This document shows positions 1 through 5,616 of a stretch of 7,974 bases of DNA, in pieces. Below the pieces are notes generated by a model that made no database searches, was not told the DNA's origin, and saw nothing but the letters and a program-made list of their open reading frames with translations. Source of the stretch: DATIBL01 sp035457505 (lineage in GTDB: Bacteria; Patescibacteriota; Minisyncoccia; Phycocordibacterales; UBA6899); the NCBI GenBank assembly GCA_035457505.1, contig DATIBL010000017.1, positions 1 to 7,974 on the forward strand, read 5' to 3'. Position 1 is the stretch's first letter; the number at the start of each line of letters is the position of its first letter. The position numbers and the translations under genes were made by a program.

Positions 1-242
1 GTGATTTTAATATTTTGCCGGATACTGAATCGATGTCCATTTTGGAGAATGGGATGCGCAATTTGGTTAAGGAATTTGGAGTTGAATCTACTCGAACGCC
101 ACTCTATCGACATTATTCAAATCCCGAAGAGCCAAATTATGCCGACTATGTTTTGGTTTCGCCGGATGTGAGAGTGACGAGATTCGAAGTACTTCCTGAC
201 GTTGTTTCTGACCACTCCCCGCTGCTGTTGGAATTTACATAG
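1..242 (+). CDS. Endonuclease/exonuclease/phosphatase (EEP) family protein, C-terminal part
   Basis: This is the 3' end of a gene that starts before the window. The reading frame has codons from base 3, and bases 1-2 fit the end of a Gly codon, so the visible protein begins with a probable GDFN motif. That motif carries the catalytic Asp and Asn of the EEP fold (DNase I, exonuclease III, Mg-dependent phosphodiesterases). Near the end lie YADYVLVSP and VSDHSPLLLEF. The SDH-P motif is the family's terminal catalytic Asp-His signature, and ADYVLVSP is the strand typical of the small-molecule or uncharacterised EEP branch. About 79 residues are visible, ending at TAG 240-242. The substrate cannot be told from this part and may be nucleic acid, phospholipid or inositol phosphate. 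The gene is AT-rich compared with those to the right. The family call is firm; the specific activity is unknown. Confidence 0.8.
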   Translation, partial: DFNILPDTESMSILENGMRNLVKEFGVESTRTPLYRHYSNPEEPNYADYVLVSPDVRVTRFEVLPDVVSDHSPLLLEFT

Positions 243-424
243 ACTGGGCATCTTCAGCTGAAACTCAGCCAACTCTATTTTGATCTGCCCCCAATCAAGC
301 TCAAGAAAAGTTCTGAACTCACCCCACAAAGCAGGTTCAAAGCCTGTTCAGATAGGTTTTCGCCGTTTGATCACGATAGAATTAAGCGGCCACAGTTTAT
401 TGAGTCGTGACGTGTTCCAATTTC

Positions 425-436
425 TTGGCGTGCCAA
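425..436. repeat. Short hairpin preceding repeat copy 1
   Basis: TTGGC and GCCAA arms surround a GT loop, making a perfect 5-bp inverted repeat. It lies two bases before the conserved 60-bp core. The second core copy has a different and stronger hairpin in the same place, so a hairpin next to the core, rather than its sequence, appears to be the shared property. Confidence 0.5.
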
Positions 437-438
437 CG

Positions 439-498
439 GGGATTTGAGGGTCGGAGCATGTCGCCCTGCGACGGCGCGACGGGGTCGAGAACACTTTG
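439..498. repeat. 60-bp dispersed repeat, copy 1
   Basis: The core runs from GGGATTTGAGGG to GAACACTTTG and matches bases 1888-1947 at 58 of 60 positions. The differences are G448 versus A1897 and C462 versus T1911. It contains an internal tandem GCGACGG/GCGACGG. Both copies lie between genes in the same orientation, 1449 bp apart. On the opposite strand the end reads TTCAAATCCC, which resembles a tRNA T-loop, but no cloverleaf can be built. The two substitutions do not preserve any obvious reading frame product. It is probably a lineage-specific intergenic element of unknown role. Confidence 0.85.
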
Positions 499-577
499 CA
501 GATGAGGAGCTCTGCTCCGAATATGCGTAGTGATTCGTGACCAAATCGGGTTTTTGGAGGCACCCCGACGCAGAGAC

Positions 578-609
578 CCAAAAGGCGACCCTTGTCGGTC
601 GCCTTTTGG
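578..609. terminator. Perfect 13-bp stem-loop, probably a terminator
   Basis: CCAAAAGGCGACC (578-590) and GGTCGCCTTTTGG (597-609) are exact inverted repeats around the loop CTTGTC. The A and T runs are built into the stem arms, as in many short bidirectional terminators. No further T-run follows on either strand, so termination efficiency is uncertain. It separates the repeat region from tspO and could insulate tspO from upstream transcription. Confidence 0.5.
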
Positions 610-711
610 CTTGAAAAGTTCTAGACTCAGTGGGGAGCAGACAAGAAAAACCAGAACCCAAAAGCAGATTGTGGAGGAAGTTATTGATGCTGAGGATATT
701 CAATTTTCATT

Positions 712-1185
712 ATGAAAATAAACAACACATTCAAACTCACTATTTCGCTTATTATCCCGCAGTTGGCAGGAGGACTTGGGAGCTACTTTACCATCGGTTC
801 AGTGAAAGATTGGTATCCGGTGCTGGTAAAGCCGGCACTCAATCCGCCGGCATGGATATTCGGACCGGTCTGGACGACGATGTTTCTTTTGATGGGTTTC
901 GCGCTGTATCTTGTCTGGAAAGACGAGGGCGAAAAAAGCAAACGCGTGGCGTACGTAGCTTTTGGTATTCAAATGGTTTTAAACGCACTATGGTCGATCA
1001 TCTTTTTCGGCCTGCATAGCCCGGGCGGTGCGCTAATTGAGATCGTATTCCTTTGGATCGCCATCCTCGCCACAATGATCGCGTTTTATAAAATTTCCAA
1101 ACCGGCCGCATGGCTCCTCTTGCCCTATATCCTTTGGGTCAGCTTTGCCGCATATTTAAATTATTCAATTTATGTACTCAATTAA
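712..1185 (+). CDS. tspO: TspO/MBR family tryptophan-rich sensory protein
   Basis: This is a five-helix membrane protein of 157 aa, the usual family length. TspO/MBR proteins bind tetrapyrroles, including porphyrins, and other hydrophobic ligands, and are linked to stress control. Nearly all family landmarks are visible: WYPVLVKPALNPPAWIFGPVW (start about residue 34, split here as WYPVLVKP then ALNPPAW and FGPVW), then LMGFALYLVW, then QMVLNALWSIIFFG, and a final helix with PYILWVSFAAYLNYSIYVLN. The last motif holds the WxxFAxxLN signature of ligand-pocket helix V. The start at 712 is the only good one: in frame, a stop codon lies seven codons upstream. Its ribosome binding site is weak, with GAGG about 17 bases upstream and GGAGG farther away. 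No partner gene lies in the same operon. The family call is secure; the ligand here is unknown. Confidence 0.93.
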   Translation: MKINNTFKLTISLIIPQLAGGLGSYFTIGSVKDWYPVLVKPALNPPAWIFGPVWTTMFLLMGFALYLVWKDEGEKSKRVAYVAFGIQMVLNALWSIIFFGLHSPGGALIEIVFLWIAILATMIAFYKISKPAAWLLLPYILWVSFAAYLNYSIYVLN

Positions 1186-1247
1186 CCCGCTTGATGTGGG
1201 GGGTCGTCCCTCTTGGCCGTGTATCTTGGAAGAAAATAACAGAAGTC

Positions 1248-1405
1248 ATGAGAAAAAGGACGTTAAAAGTAAACAATAAATTCCAAAAAGGTCACAAATA
1301 CCAGCTTGTCGAACCGGTGGGGAGAAATTTCATCCGGATTTCAAACCGGAGCTTATGCCAAAGCAGATGCTCGCGCTTGGCGTTTTTGGCGGTTCGATAA
1401 AATGA
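1248..1405 (+). pseudogene. Frameshifted, truncated remnant of a conserved hypothetical gene
   Basis: The frame from ATG 1248 encodes NNKFQKGHKYQLVEPVGRNF. After a missing base in the T-run at 1328-1330, the sense continues in another frame as HPDFKPELMPKQMLALGVFG, then GSIK and stop at 1403-1405. From memory, the intact family has this order (FQKGHKY, a short linker, a P-L-P-MLxLGVFGGKY block, then TDC and a much longer Trp-rich C-terminal part). That memory cannot be checked here. Restoring one T near 1330 joins both halves into one protein of about 52 residues. The rest of the family's length is missing, and the bases after GG already belong to the promoter of the next gene. It is read as a decayed gene whose function was never established. 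A programmed frameshift is less likely, since the product would still be truncated. Confidence 0.6.
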
Positions 1406-1407
1406 TT

Positions 1408-1436
1408 TTGACACCGCAATCTATTGAGCGTAGGGT
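1408..1436 (+). promoter_or_regulatory. Probable sigma-70-type promoter for the three-helix membrane protein
   Basis: A perfect TTGACA (1408-1413) is followed 17 bases later by TAGGGT (1431-1436), a weak -10. This would start transcription near 1443, about 24 bases before the GTG start at 1467. It overlaps the end of the pseudogene remnant. Confidence is limited by the poor -10 box. Confidence 0.4.
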
Positions 1437-1466
1437 TCACAAAGATAAAGCGACAGGAGATAGAGA

Positions 1467-1814
1467 GTGGATACCTTCATCGAATTTTTTTCTTCCCACA
1501 TCGCACTCACCATGGATAGGTCCATGATGGATATTGTTTATGGCTCCGCTGTGCGAGCTGGGTTTTTCTCAGCCGTTGCATCAGTGCTCCTTCTCATTGG
1601 TGTGGCACTTGTCGCCAGACCATTTTCCTCAAAGAGGATCGCTATTCATGCCGCGGGCGTTGTTATGATCTGCTATGGGGCGTTCATGTTCTTTCGCCCC
1701 CTGCTGGCGATCGACATGGCCCTGCTCGTGGGTTTCGTTGGTACGATTATCGTCCTTTGCGCTGGGATCTTCAGACTCCTGAAACTGAGCACGCAATCAG
1801 GTGGCCGTAGTTAG
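1467..1814 (+). CDS. Small three-helix membrane protein of unknown function
   Basis: A 115-aa protein starting with GTG. The start is chosen because AGGAGA (1455-1460) lies six bases upstream, an excellent ribosome binding site. The first 29 residues are amphipathic with several Met. Three hydrophobic segments follow at about residues 30-50, 57-77 and 83-105, with short loops carrying RPFSSKR and FRPLLAID. The tail LKLSTQSGGRS is polar and basic. No catalytic or metal-binding motif is visible, and I do not recognise the family. The positively charged loop between helices 1 and 2 and the basic tail suggest that both face the cytoplasm. The gene stands alone between its own likely promoter and a terminator at 1827-1847. 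The coding call is good; the function is unknown. Confidence 0.72.
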   Translation: MDTFIEFFSSHIALTMDRSMMDIVYGSAVRAGFFSAVASVLLLIGVALVARPFSSKRIAIHAAGVVMICYGAFMFFRPLLAIDMALLVGFVGTIIVLCAGIFRLLKLSTQSGGRS

Positions 1815-1826
1815 TTTTCTTAGCCC

Positions 1827-1847
1827 GCCCCTTCTCCAGGGGCTTTT
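1827..1847 (+). terminator. Rho-independent terminator after the three-helix protein
   Basis: GCCCC (1827-1831) and GGGGC (1839-1843) form a stem around a seven-base loop, followed by TTTT. It lies 13 bases after the stop codon and reads in the gene's direction. The stem is short but fully GC. Confidence 0.6.
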
Positions 1848-1854
1848 GTGCGAG

Positions 1855-1887
1855 TGCCGAAGCGAGTGAACTGCTTCACTCGCGGCA
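1855..1887. repeat. Strong hairpin abutting repeat copy 2
   Basis: GCGAGTGAA (1862-1870) and TTCACTCGC (1875-1883) are perfect arms around CTGC. TGCC (1855-1858) and GGCA (1884-1887) extend the stem beyond a three-base bulge. It directly touches the 60-bp repeat. No T-run follows, so it is unlikely to be a terminator. It may belong to the repeat element. Confidence 0.6.
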
Positions 1888-1947
1888 GGGATTTGAAGGT
1901 CGGAGCATGTTGCCCTGCGACGGCGCGACGGGGTCGAGAACACTTTG
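1888..1947. repeat. 60-bp dispersed repeat, copy 2
   Basis: This is the second copy of the element at 439-498, in the same orientation and with 58 of 60 bases identical. The flanks differ completely on both sides, so the conserved unit really ends here. It lies in the 231-bp gap before the XpaC-like gene. A long open frame that runs through it into that gene has no ribosome binding site at its own start and is not taken as coding. Confidence 0.85.
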
Positions 1948-1992
1948 TGGGAAACGGGAAAAACGGGGACTGCCACCGTTTATTGTGGGGGC

Positions 1993-2020
1993 TTGCATTT
2001 TTTGATTTCTGTGGTAATAA
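1993..2020 (+). promoter_or_regulatory. Possible promoter of the XpaC-like gene
   Basis: TTGCAT (1993-1998) is followed after 16 bases by TAATAA (2015-2020). A TG at 2012-2013 makes an extended -10. Transcription would begin near 2027, about 19 bases before the ATG. Both boxes are imperfect, so this is a tentative call. Confidence 0.35.
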
Positions 2021-2045
2021 AAGTCCAGACTTCCGAGGAAAAATC

Positions 2046-2762
2046 ATGGATTTTCAGTCGATCGACCTCTTTCTCGCCAATCTTGTTGCACTCTATGCAA
2101 AGTACCCAGGACTCGGGGTCGCAACACTATTCGGTATCGTCCTGGTACTGTCGCTTATAGGCGGCATTGTTGATGTTGTGACAGGAGCGCAGGACCGGAA
2201 AGAAGCAGCCGAACAAGAAGAACATGACGCCAAGCTCGGCATTGAGCGAAAACCTCGCCGGAGACGCGTGAAAGTCGACCCGGTCGATGCCGCGCATCTT
2301 TCCCTTCTTTCAGGATTCCTCGATTGCGCAATGTCGACCAAGGACGAGACGGTGGCTCGCACCCTCTTCGAACTTGCGGGACTTACCGACCGGATCATGC
2401 GCCGGATCAAGTCGCGCGAGCCGCGAACGCTCGGGGCGAACGAAAAACGCTTCATCGAACATGAAGCGCCGGATACCTTGAACATCGCGAAGGAATACGT
2501 GAAACAAGCGCGCGGCGCGTCGTCGGAGCGACTTCTTGAAGCGCTTCGCCGTACCGGCGGTGCGCTGGCAGAGTTTCGCGAAGGGTTTGCCTCCTACCTC
2601 GCCAAATTCGAAGGCACCGACGGAGAGCGTCTCGAGGTACTCGCGGAAACACGCCGTCGCGTTGCTGCATTCACGAAGCCGGAGATGCTCCCCGCTCCTG
2701 ACGAAGGACACATTCTTCCTCCGATCGTAACGGGGAAAAAAGAACCTGTCGCACGCAGCTGA
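2046..2762 (+). CDS. XpaC-like single-pass membrane protein with helical cytoplasmic domain
   Basis: A 238-aa protein. ATG 2046 is chosen over longer in-frame extensions because AGG (2036-2038, within CGAGGAA) lies at proper distance and the upstream extension would translate the 60-bp repeat. One membrane helix spans about residues 24-45. A highly charged linker follows (about 49-78, with RKPRRRR), then an all-helical domain. Its pattern NEKRFIEHEAPDTLNIAKEY (133-152), then a helix with LAEFREGFASYLAKF and LEVLAETRRRV, resembles the core of XpaC (5-bromo-4-chloroindolyl phosphate hydrolysis family), where a conserved LPTTLKLL..Y segment occupies the same place. In Bacillus subtilis, xpaC sits next to the TelA relative yaaN. 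A TelA-like gene lies next door here, but convergent, which supports the assignment. The XpaC name does not establish hydrolase activity. The gene ends at its own terminator. Membrane topology is firm; the family is likely. Confidence 0.6.
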   Translation: MDFQSIDLFLANLVALYAKYPGLGVATLFGIVLVLSLIGGIVDVVTGAQDRKEAAEQEEHDAKLGIERKPRRRRVKVDPVDAAHLSLLSGFLDCAMSTKDETVARTLFELAGLTDRIMRRIKSREPRTLGANEKRFIEHEAPDTLNIAKEYVKQARGASSERLLEALRRTGGALAEFREGFASYLAKFEGTDGERLEVLAETRRRVAAFTKPEMLPAPDEGHILPPIVTGKKEPVARS

Positions 2763-2765
2763 CAC

Positions 2766-2792
2766 AAGCGCCCATCGGGCGCTTTTCTTTTT
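2766..2792 (+). terminator. Terminator of the XpaC-like gene
   Basis: AAGCGCCC (2766-2773) pairs perfectly with GGGCGCTT (2777-2784) around an ATC loop and is followed by TTCTTTTT. It begins four bases after the stop codon. It is a canonical intrinsic terminator on the plus strand. Confidence 0.88.
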
Positions 2793-2798
2793 GGCGAT

Positions 2799-2822
2799 AA
2801 AAAACCGGCGCTTTCGCGCCGG
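2799..2822 (-). terminator. Terminator of the TelA-like gene
   Basis: CCGGCGC (2805-2811) and GCGCCGG (2816-2822) flank a TTTC loop. Six A bases at 2799-2804 become a T-run on the minus strand, just after the hairpin. It is the minus-strand partner of the neighbouring plus-strand terminator and separates two convergent genes. Confidence 0.85.
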
Positions 2823-2856
2823 GCGGTCTTTCGACCTTAAGGTACTTCTTGTGTTG

Positions 2857-4155
2857 TCAGGATTGGCCGCCGTGAACGATGGCCTTCGCTTGCTGGCCGG
2901 TGCCCGTGGACTGCAGTTCACTCGCCTCGGGGGGCTTGGTGAGTTCCTCGACGCCTTCCTTGATGAGCTTGCGGGCCTCTTCGTTCTTCTGCCGTGCATC
3001 TTCCATTGCCGACCTGGCGTTGTTGCCGATCTCAGTCAGCTTGGAGATGGTGCCCTTCAGCATCTGCGCCGCCTGCAGGTTCCGAAGACCCTGCTGCTTG
3101 ATCGCATCAGAGAGCGTCTTGTCGAGAAGATCGGTGCTGTAGACCGAAAGGAGCTTGTCCATCTTCGACCAGAGGGCGTCGCTTTCTGCGGCCGATTTCA
3201 CCTCGAAGGCGATCGCCAGAGTGAGCAGACCGTCGGCGATGCCGTTCATCGTTCCCTGGAAGCCGTTGATCTTGCCGGAGAGCTGTTCCGCAACAGCATT
3301 CTGGGCAAAGCCGATCTTCTTGATGCGGGCCACGACATTCGAGTACTCCTGCGCGAGCGCGATGGAGCGATTGTCGAATTGCCGCAGCGTCATCTGATAG
3401 GTCTCCACATCGGAGATCTCCAGGATGTCACCGCTTGCTTTCGCTGCCTCGATCCGGCGCGCCTCTTCAGCAAAACCTTCCACGAGCATCATTTCCGATG
3501 CGGCGGCGATGGCACGGAGTGTTCCGACGCTGCCACGATAGGCTTTGGCGGCCTGGTCAGTGATGACGCCGAGTGCGAGCAGTCGCTCGACCTCGTCCTC
3601 GAACTCCTTGTTGATCTTGCCGCAGAATTCCTTCAGCGACTTGACCTTCTTCTTCAGGAGTTCACGGACCTGGTCGTCGAGGTTCTTCAGCCGCGTCGCG
3701 GTCGATGATTTCATGCCGAACGCTCCGCCGACCAGATCGACCGTCTTCGTCCACCAGGTTTCTTCGAGTGACTTCTTGATGAGCTCGTCGATCTCCTCGA
3801 ACTTGAGGTCTTCTTTCACGAACTTCTCGATCTGGTCGACGAAGGCGAAGGCCGCCGGGGTCGTGTCTCGCGTGAAGTTTGCAAGCAGTTCCTGGATCTG
3901 CTGACCCAGCGCTGCTTGCTCGGGGACACCGAAGGTCACTGCCTCGCCGAGTTTCATGTCGGCGACGCGACGTGCCGCCGCAATGCTTTCGGCCCGCTGT
4001 CTTTCGTCGGGCTTGAGCGCGTTCAGGTTCACGACCTGCGTGCGCGCGCTCCTTGTTACGGGGACGAGCGCGGTCGTCGCACCTTCGGCTTCCGGGTTGG
4101 GAAGCGAAACGCCGAGAGTGGTGTCGGTTACTTCTTTCGATTGAGTCTGACTCAT
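2857..4155 (-). CDS. TelA/YaaN-like toxic-anion-resistance family helical protein
   Basis: A 432-aa, almost entirely alpha-helical soluble protein. ATG at 4155 is chosen because AAAGGAG sits five bases upstream; a longer frame has no such site. Residues 1-50 are low-complexity and probably disordered. Helices rich in Lys, Glu and Ala then run from about 50 to 410, with long coiled-coil-like stretches (about 155-195 and 370-405). No membrane helix or ATP-binding motif is seen. The repeated helical pattern, including ALAQEYSNVVARI, then a segment with GLLTLAIAFEVKSAAES and the terminal helix through TISKLTEIGNNARSAMEDAR, is like TelA (PF05816-type) proteins. These are associated with tellurite and cell-envelope stress resistance, with no known enzyme activity. 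The XpaC-like neighbour is the classical TelA partner. The K+ channel gene diverges from the same control region. It could also be an unrelated coiled-coil stress protein; the family call is moderate. Confidence 0.6.
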   Translation of the reverse strand: MSQTQSKEVTDTTLGVSLPNPEAEGATTALVPVTRSARTQVVNLNALKPDERQRAESIAAARRVADMKLGEAVTFGVPEQAALGQQIQELLANFTRDTTPAAFAFVDQIEKFVKEDLKFEEIDELIKKSLEETWWTKTVDLVGGAFGMKSSTATRLKNLDDQVRELLKKKVKSLKEFCGKINKEFEDEVERLLALGVITDQAAKAYRGSVGTLRAIAAASEMMLVEGFAEEARRIEAAKASGDILEISDVETYQMTLRQFDNRSIALAQEYSNVVARIKKIGFAQNAVAEQLSGKINGFQGTMNGIADGLLTLAIAFEVKSAAESDALWSKMDKLLSVYSTDLLDKTLSDAIKQQGLRNLQAAQMLKGTISKLTEIGNNARSAMEDARQKNEEARKLIKEGVEELTKPPEASELQSTGTGQQAKAIVHGGQS

Positions 4156-4212
4156 GGCTACTCCTTTTTGATCCGCTGACACAATGACGAACACACGTTG
4201 TGAATGTGCACC

Positions 4213-4246
4213 CAAAGGAAAAACGCAAGTTGCCCTGCGTCCTTTT
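4213..4246 (-). promoter_or_regulatory. Imperfect hairpin in the 5' untranslated region of the TelA-like gene
   Basis: AAAGG and ACGCA on one side (4214-4227, with a short A-rich bulge) pair with TGCGT and CCTTT (4236-4245). The hairpin falls in the roughly 110-base leader of the minus-strand transcript, upstream of its ribosome binding site. No known riboswitch is recognised. Confidence 0.3.
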
Positions 4247-4274
4247 CACCCTCTGAGAGTTTCCATCCGAAAAT

Positions 4275-4303
4275 AATGTAGCAAAAAAATGAGGTTTTGT
4301 CAA
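4275..4303 (-). promoter_or_regulatory. Sigma-70-type promoter of the TelA-like gene
   Basis: On the minus strand a perfect TTGACA (4303 to 4298) is followed after exactly 17 bases by TACATT (4280 to 4275). The start point would be near 4268, giving a leader of about 110 bases before the ATG at 4155. This is the best promoter in the window. Confidence 0.75.
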
Positions 4304-4388
4304 CCCCTCGCGGCGGTTCAGGAGCTTGGACGCAGGGCACTCGATCGGCTTTGTGTCCAAACTGCGGAACCAGTAGGGGAGCTTGACA
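4298..4388. promoter_or_regulatory. Imperfect dyad spanning the divergent promoter region, possible shared operator
   Basis: Several inverted repeat pairs share one centre at base 4343. They are TGTCAA/TTGACA (4298-4303 and 4383-4388, the two -35 boxes), GGTTC/GAACC (4315-4319 and 4367-4371) and TTGGAC/GTCCAA (4326-4331 and 4355-4360). CA/TG and GC/GC pairs lie further in. The -35 boxes are 79 bases apart, so the dyad lies upstream of both start points and would act as DNA rather than RNA. A dimeric regulator controlling both the TelA-like gene and the channel is a reasonable inference. Confidence 0.5.
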
Positions 4389-4413
4389 TTTTTAAAATAA
4401 AACGCATAGTTAT
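4383..4413 (+). promoter_or_regulatory. Probable promoter of the K+ channel gene
   Basis: A perfect TTGACA (4383-4388) is followed after 16 bases by CATAGT (4405-4410), four of six matches to TATAAT; the spacer is AT-rich. Transcription would start near 4418, about 70 bases before the ATG at 4488. The -35 is strong and the -10 moderate. Confidence 0.55.
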
Positions 4414-4487
4414 TTTTGGCACAACTCACATGAAAGGTGAACTATGGGTTCTTCACACATCGATCCATACAGAAGACTGGAGGCATC

Positions 4488-5615
4488 ATGATCTTGGTCA
4501 CCCTTGCCCCCAAATGGATCCAGCGGGCGGTACGGTCGCAGGTCGCTCTTCGGCTGTGCGTCAACATGCTTGAGGCGGCGCTCTTGGTCTGTGCGGTCTT
4601 TGTCGGGGGAATCATGCTCTTCATGGGGCACACTCTTACCGACGCAAGTTGGCTCGCATGGCAGACCGCGCTCACGATCGGGTATGGAACGAATCTCCCC
4701 GAGAATCCTCCCGGCAAATGGTTCGTCATGCTGGCGGGGACCTTTGCGGTCTTCTCCGCGACGGCGATTTTTGGAGCGGTTATCACCTACATGGGCGAGC
4801 GGCAGGCTCGCTGGAAAGGAGGACTCATGAACAACCCCCACAAGGACGGCTATATCTTCTTCGGTTATCCCGGCGAAACCAATCTCCGGGAAATGATCAA
4901 ACAGATCCGTGTGACCCAGCCGGATGTATCGGTCTGTGTCGTCGACAACAAGATCAGCGAACTCCCGGTCTCGGTCCGCGAGATGCCGCATATCCACTTC
5001 GTGCTCGGGGACCTTCTCCGGGAGACGACGTTCCAACGAGCGGGGATTCACGAAGCTCGCGGAGTCGCCATCCTTCCCATCGACCGCAATGATCCGAACT
5101 CGGACGCCGCAACGGCAAGCGCGGTCCGCCTGATCGCGAAGTTCATCGCGAAGAAAGGCGGGAGCGCGAAACTCATCCACATGCTGGTGGACCCCGACAA
5201 CGAAGCGCTCTTCGAGGGACTCTCGTCGCAGATGGTGACGAAAGCTGCTCCGGAGCTCCTTGTCGCACAAGAGCTCCAAGGGACCGGGACCGCTCGCGTG
5301 ATCCAAGACCTCCTTCGCAACGATGACAACGAGGATCCGCAGACGTACGCACCCTCCCTTACGGCAGGGATGTCGTGGGGCGAACTCGTAACAAAGGCTC
5401 TCGATCTTTACCGGTCTGGTGCGATCACGTTCACGCCGCTCTCTTTGGTCCGCGAAGATCGGACGTATTTCCACCCCCCTTGGGATGAGACGCTCCGCGA
5501 GTCCGATCTGATCTGTGTGGTCGGTGCGAACGACTTCTCGTGGGAAGCTGCCGAAGAAGCGCTCACTGGAAAACAGCGCGTGCGCGAACCGGAACTCTCC
5601 TTCTATCCCAGATAA
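4488..5615 (+). CDS. Two-transmembrane potassium channel with C-terminal RCK (TrkA-type) domain
   Basis: A 375-aa MthK-like K+ channel. ATG 4488 is preferred over GTG 4437 because GGAGG (4479-4483) lies just upstream. Order: helix 1 at about residues 24-46, a pore helix and selectivity filter TIGYGT (63-68), helix 2 at about 78-102, then a cytoplasmic RCK_N Rossmann fold from about 121. That fold begins YIFFGYPGETN (a glycine-rich nucleotide-binding turn), with VVDN (151-154) ending its second strand and FVLGD (171-175) after that. Residues about 290-350 look like an RCK_C ligand-binding lobe. The filter ends in Thr where most K+ channels have Asp (GYGD). A second ribosome binding site and ATG follow helix 2, so a free RCK protein may also be made. 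The channel would lie in the inner membrane and be gated by a ligand such as Ca2+ or a nucleotide, which cannot be read from sequence. The gene diverges from the TelA-like gene and converges on the aminopropyltransferase gene. Confidence 0.9.
   Translation: MILVTLAPKWIQRAVRSQVALRLCVNMLEAALLVCAVFVGGIMLFMGHTLTDASWLAWQTALTIGYGTNLPENPPGKWFVMLAGTFAVFSATAIFGAVITYMGERQARWKGGLMNNPHKDGYIFFGYPGETNLREMIKQIRVTQPDVSVCVVDNKISELPVSVREMPHIHFVLGDLLRETTFQRAGIHEARGVAILPIDRNDPNSDAATASAVRLIAKFIAKKGGSAKLIHMLVDPDNEALFEGLSSQMVTKAAPELLVAQELQGTGTARVIQDLLRNDDNEDPQTYAPSLTAGMSWGELVTKALDLYRSGAITFTPLSLVREDRTYFHPPWDETLRESDLICVVGANDFSWEAAEEALTGKQRVREPELSFYPR
4816..4829 (+). promoter_or_regulatory. Internal ribosome binding site and start codon for a free RCK domain
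   Basis: AAGGAGG (4816-4822) lies four bases before an in-frame ATG (4827-4829), which is Met114 of the channel. This Shine-Dalgarno sequence is longer than the one at the gene's main start. Met114 falls between membrane helix 2 and the RCK fold. A product from here would be a soluble RCK protein of about 262 residues. In MthK an equivalent internal start (Met107) supplies the four free RCK domains of the gating ring. Confidence 0.65.
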
Positions 5616-5616
5616 C

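Larger units (their letters stand above)
243..711. other. Intergenic region between the EEP gene and tspO
   Basis: No convincing gene is seen in these 469 bases. Short open frames on both strands have no ribosome binding site and no recognisable domain. The stretch holds the first copy of the 60-bp repeat with its preceding hairpin, a small GGAGC/GCTCC hairpin just after the repeat, a TCGGG/CCCGA inverted repeat at 546-568, and a perfect 13-bp stem-loop at 578-609. The first 190 bases show nothing I can name. Confidence 0.6.

Noticed and set aside
439..498. tRNA gene or tRNA remnant in the 60-bp repeat
   Set aside because: Only a T-loop-like string is present; acceptor, D and anticodon arms cannot be formed, so it is kept as a repeat of unknown origin.
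630..1019. 129-codon plus-strand frame overlapping tspO
   Set aside because: It overlaps the clearly conserved tspO frame and shows no motif or initiation signal.
1848..2045. 66-codon upstream extension of the XpaC-like protein
   Set aside because: It would translate the hairpin and the 60-bp repeat, has no ribosome binding site at its start, and ATG 2046 has a good one.
2310..2999. Minus-strand open frame of 229 codons overlapping the XpaC-like gene and two terminators
   Set aside because: It crosses both convergent terminators, is Arg-rich and of low complexity, and has no recognisable domain.
2791..3708. Plus-strand open frame of 305 codons
   Set aside because: It is antisense to the TelA-like gene, begins inside a terminator, has no ribosome binding site, and its composition mirrors the real minus-strand codons.
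4437..4487. GTG start 17 codons upstream of the channel start
   Set aside because: It has only a weak AAAGG just before it, and the added residues are not needed for the first membrane helix; ATG 4488 has GGAGG.
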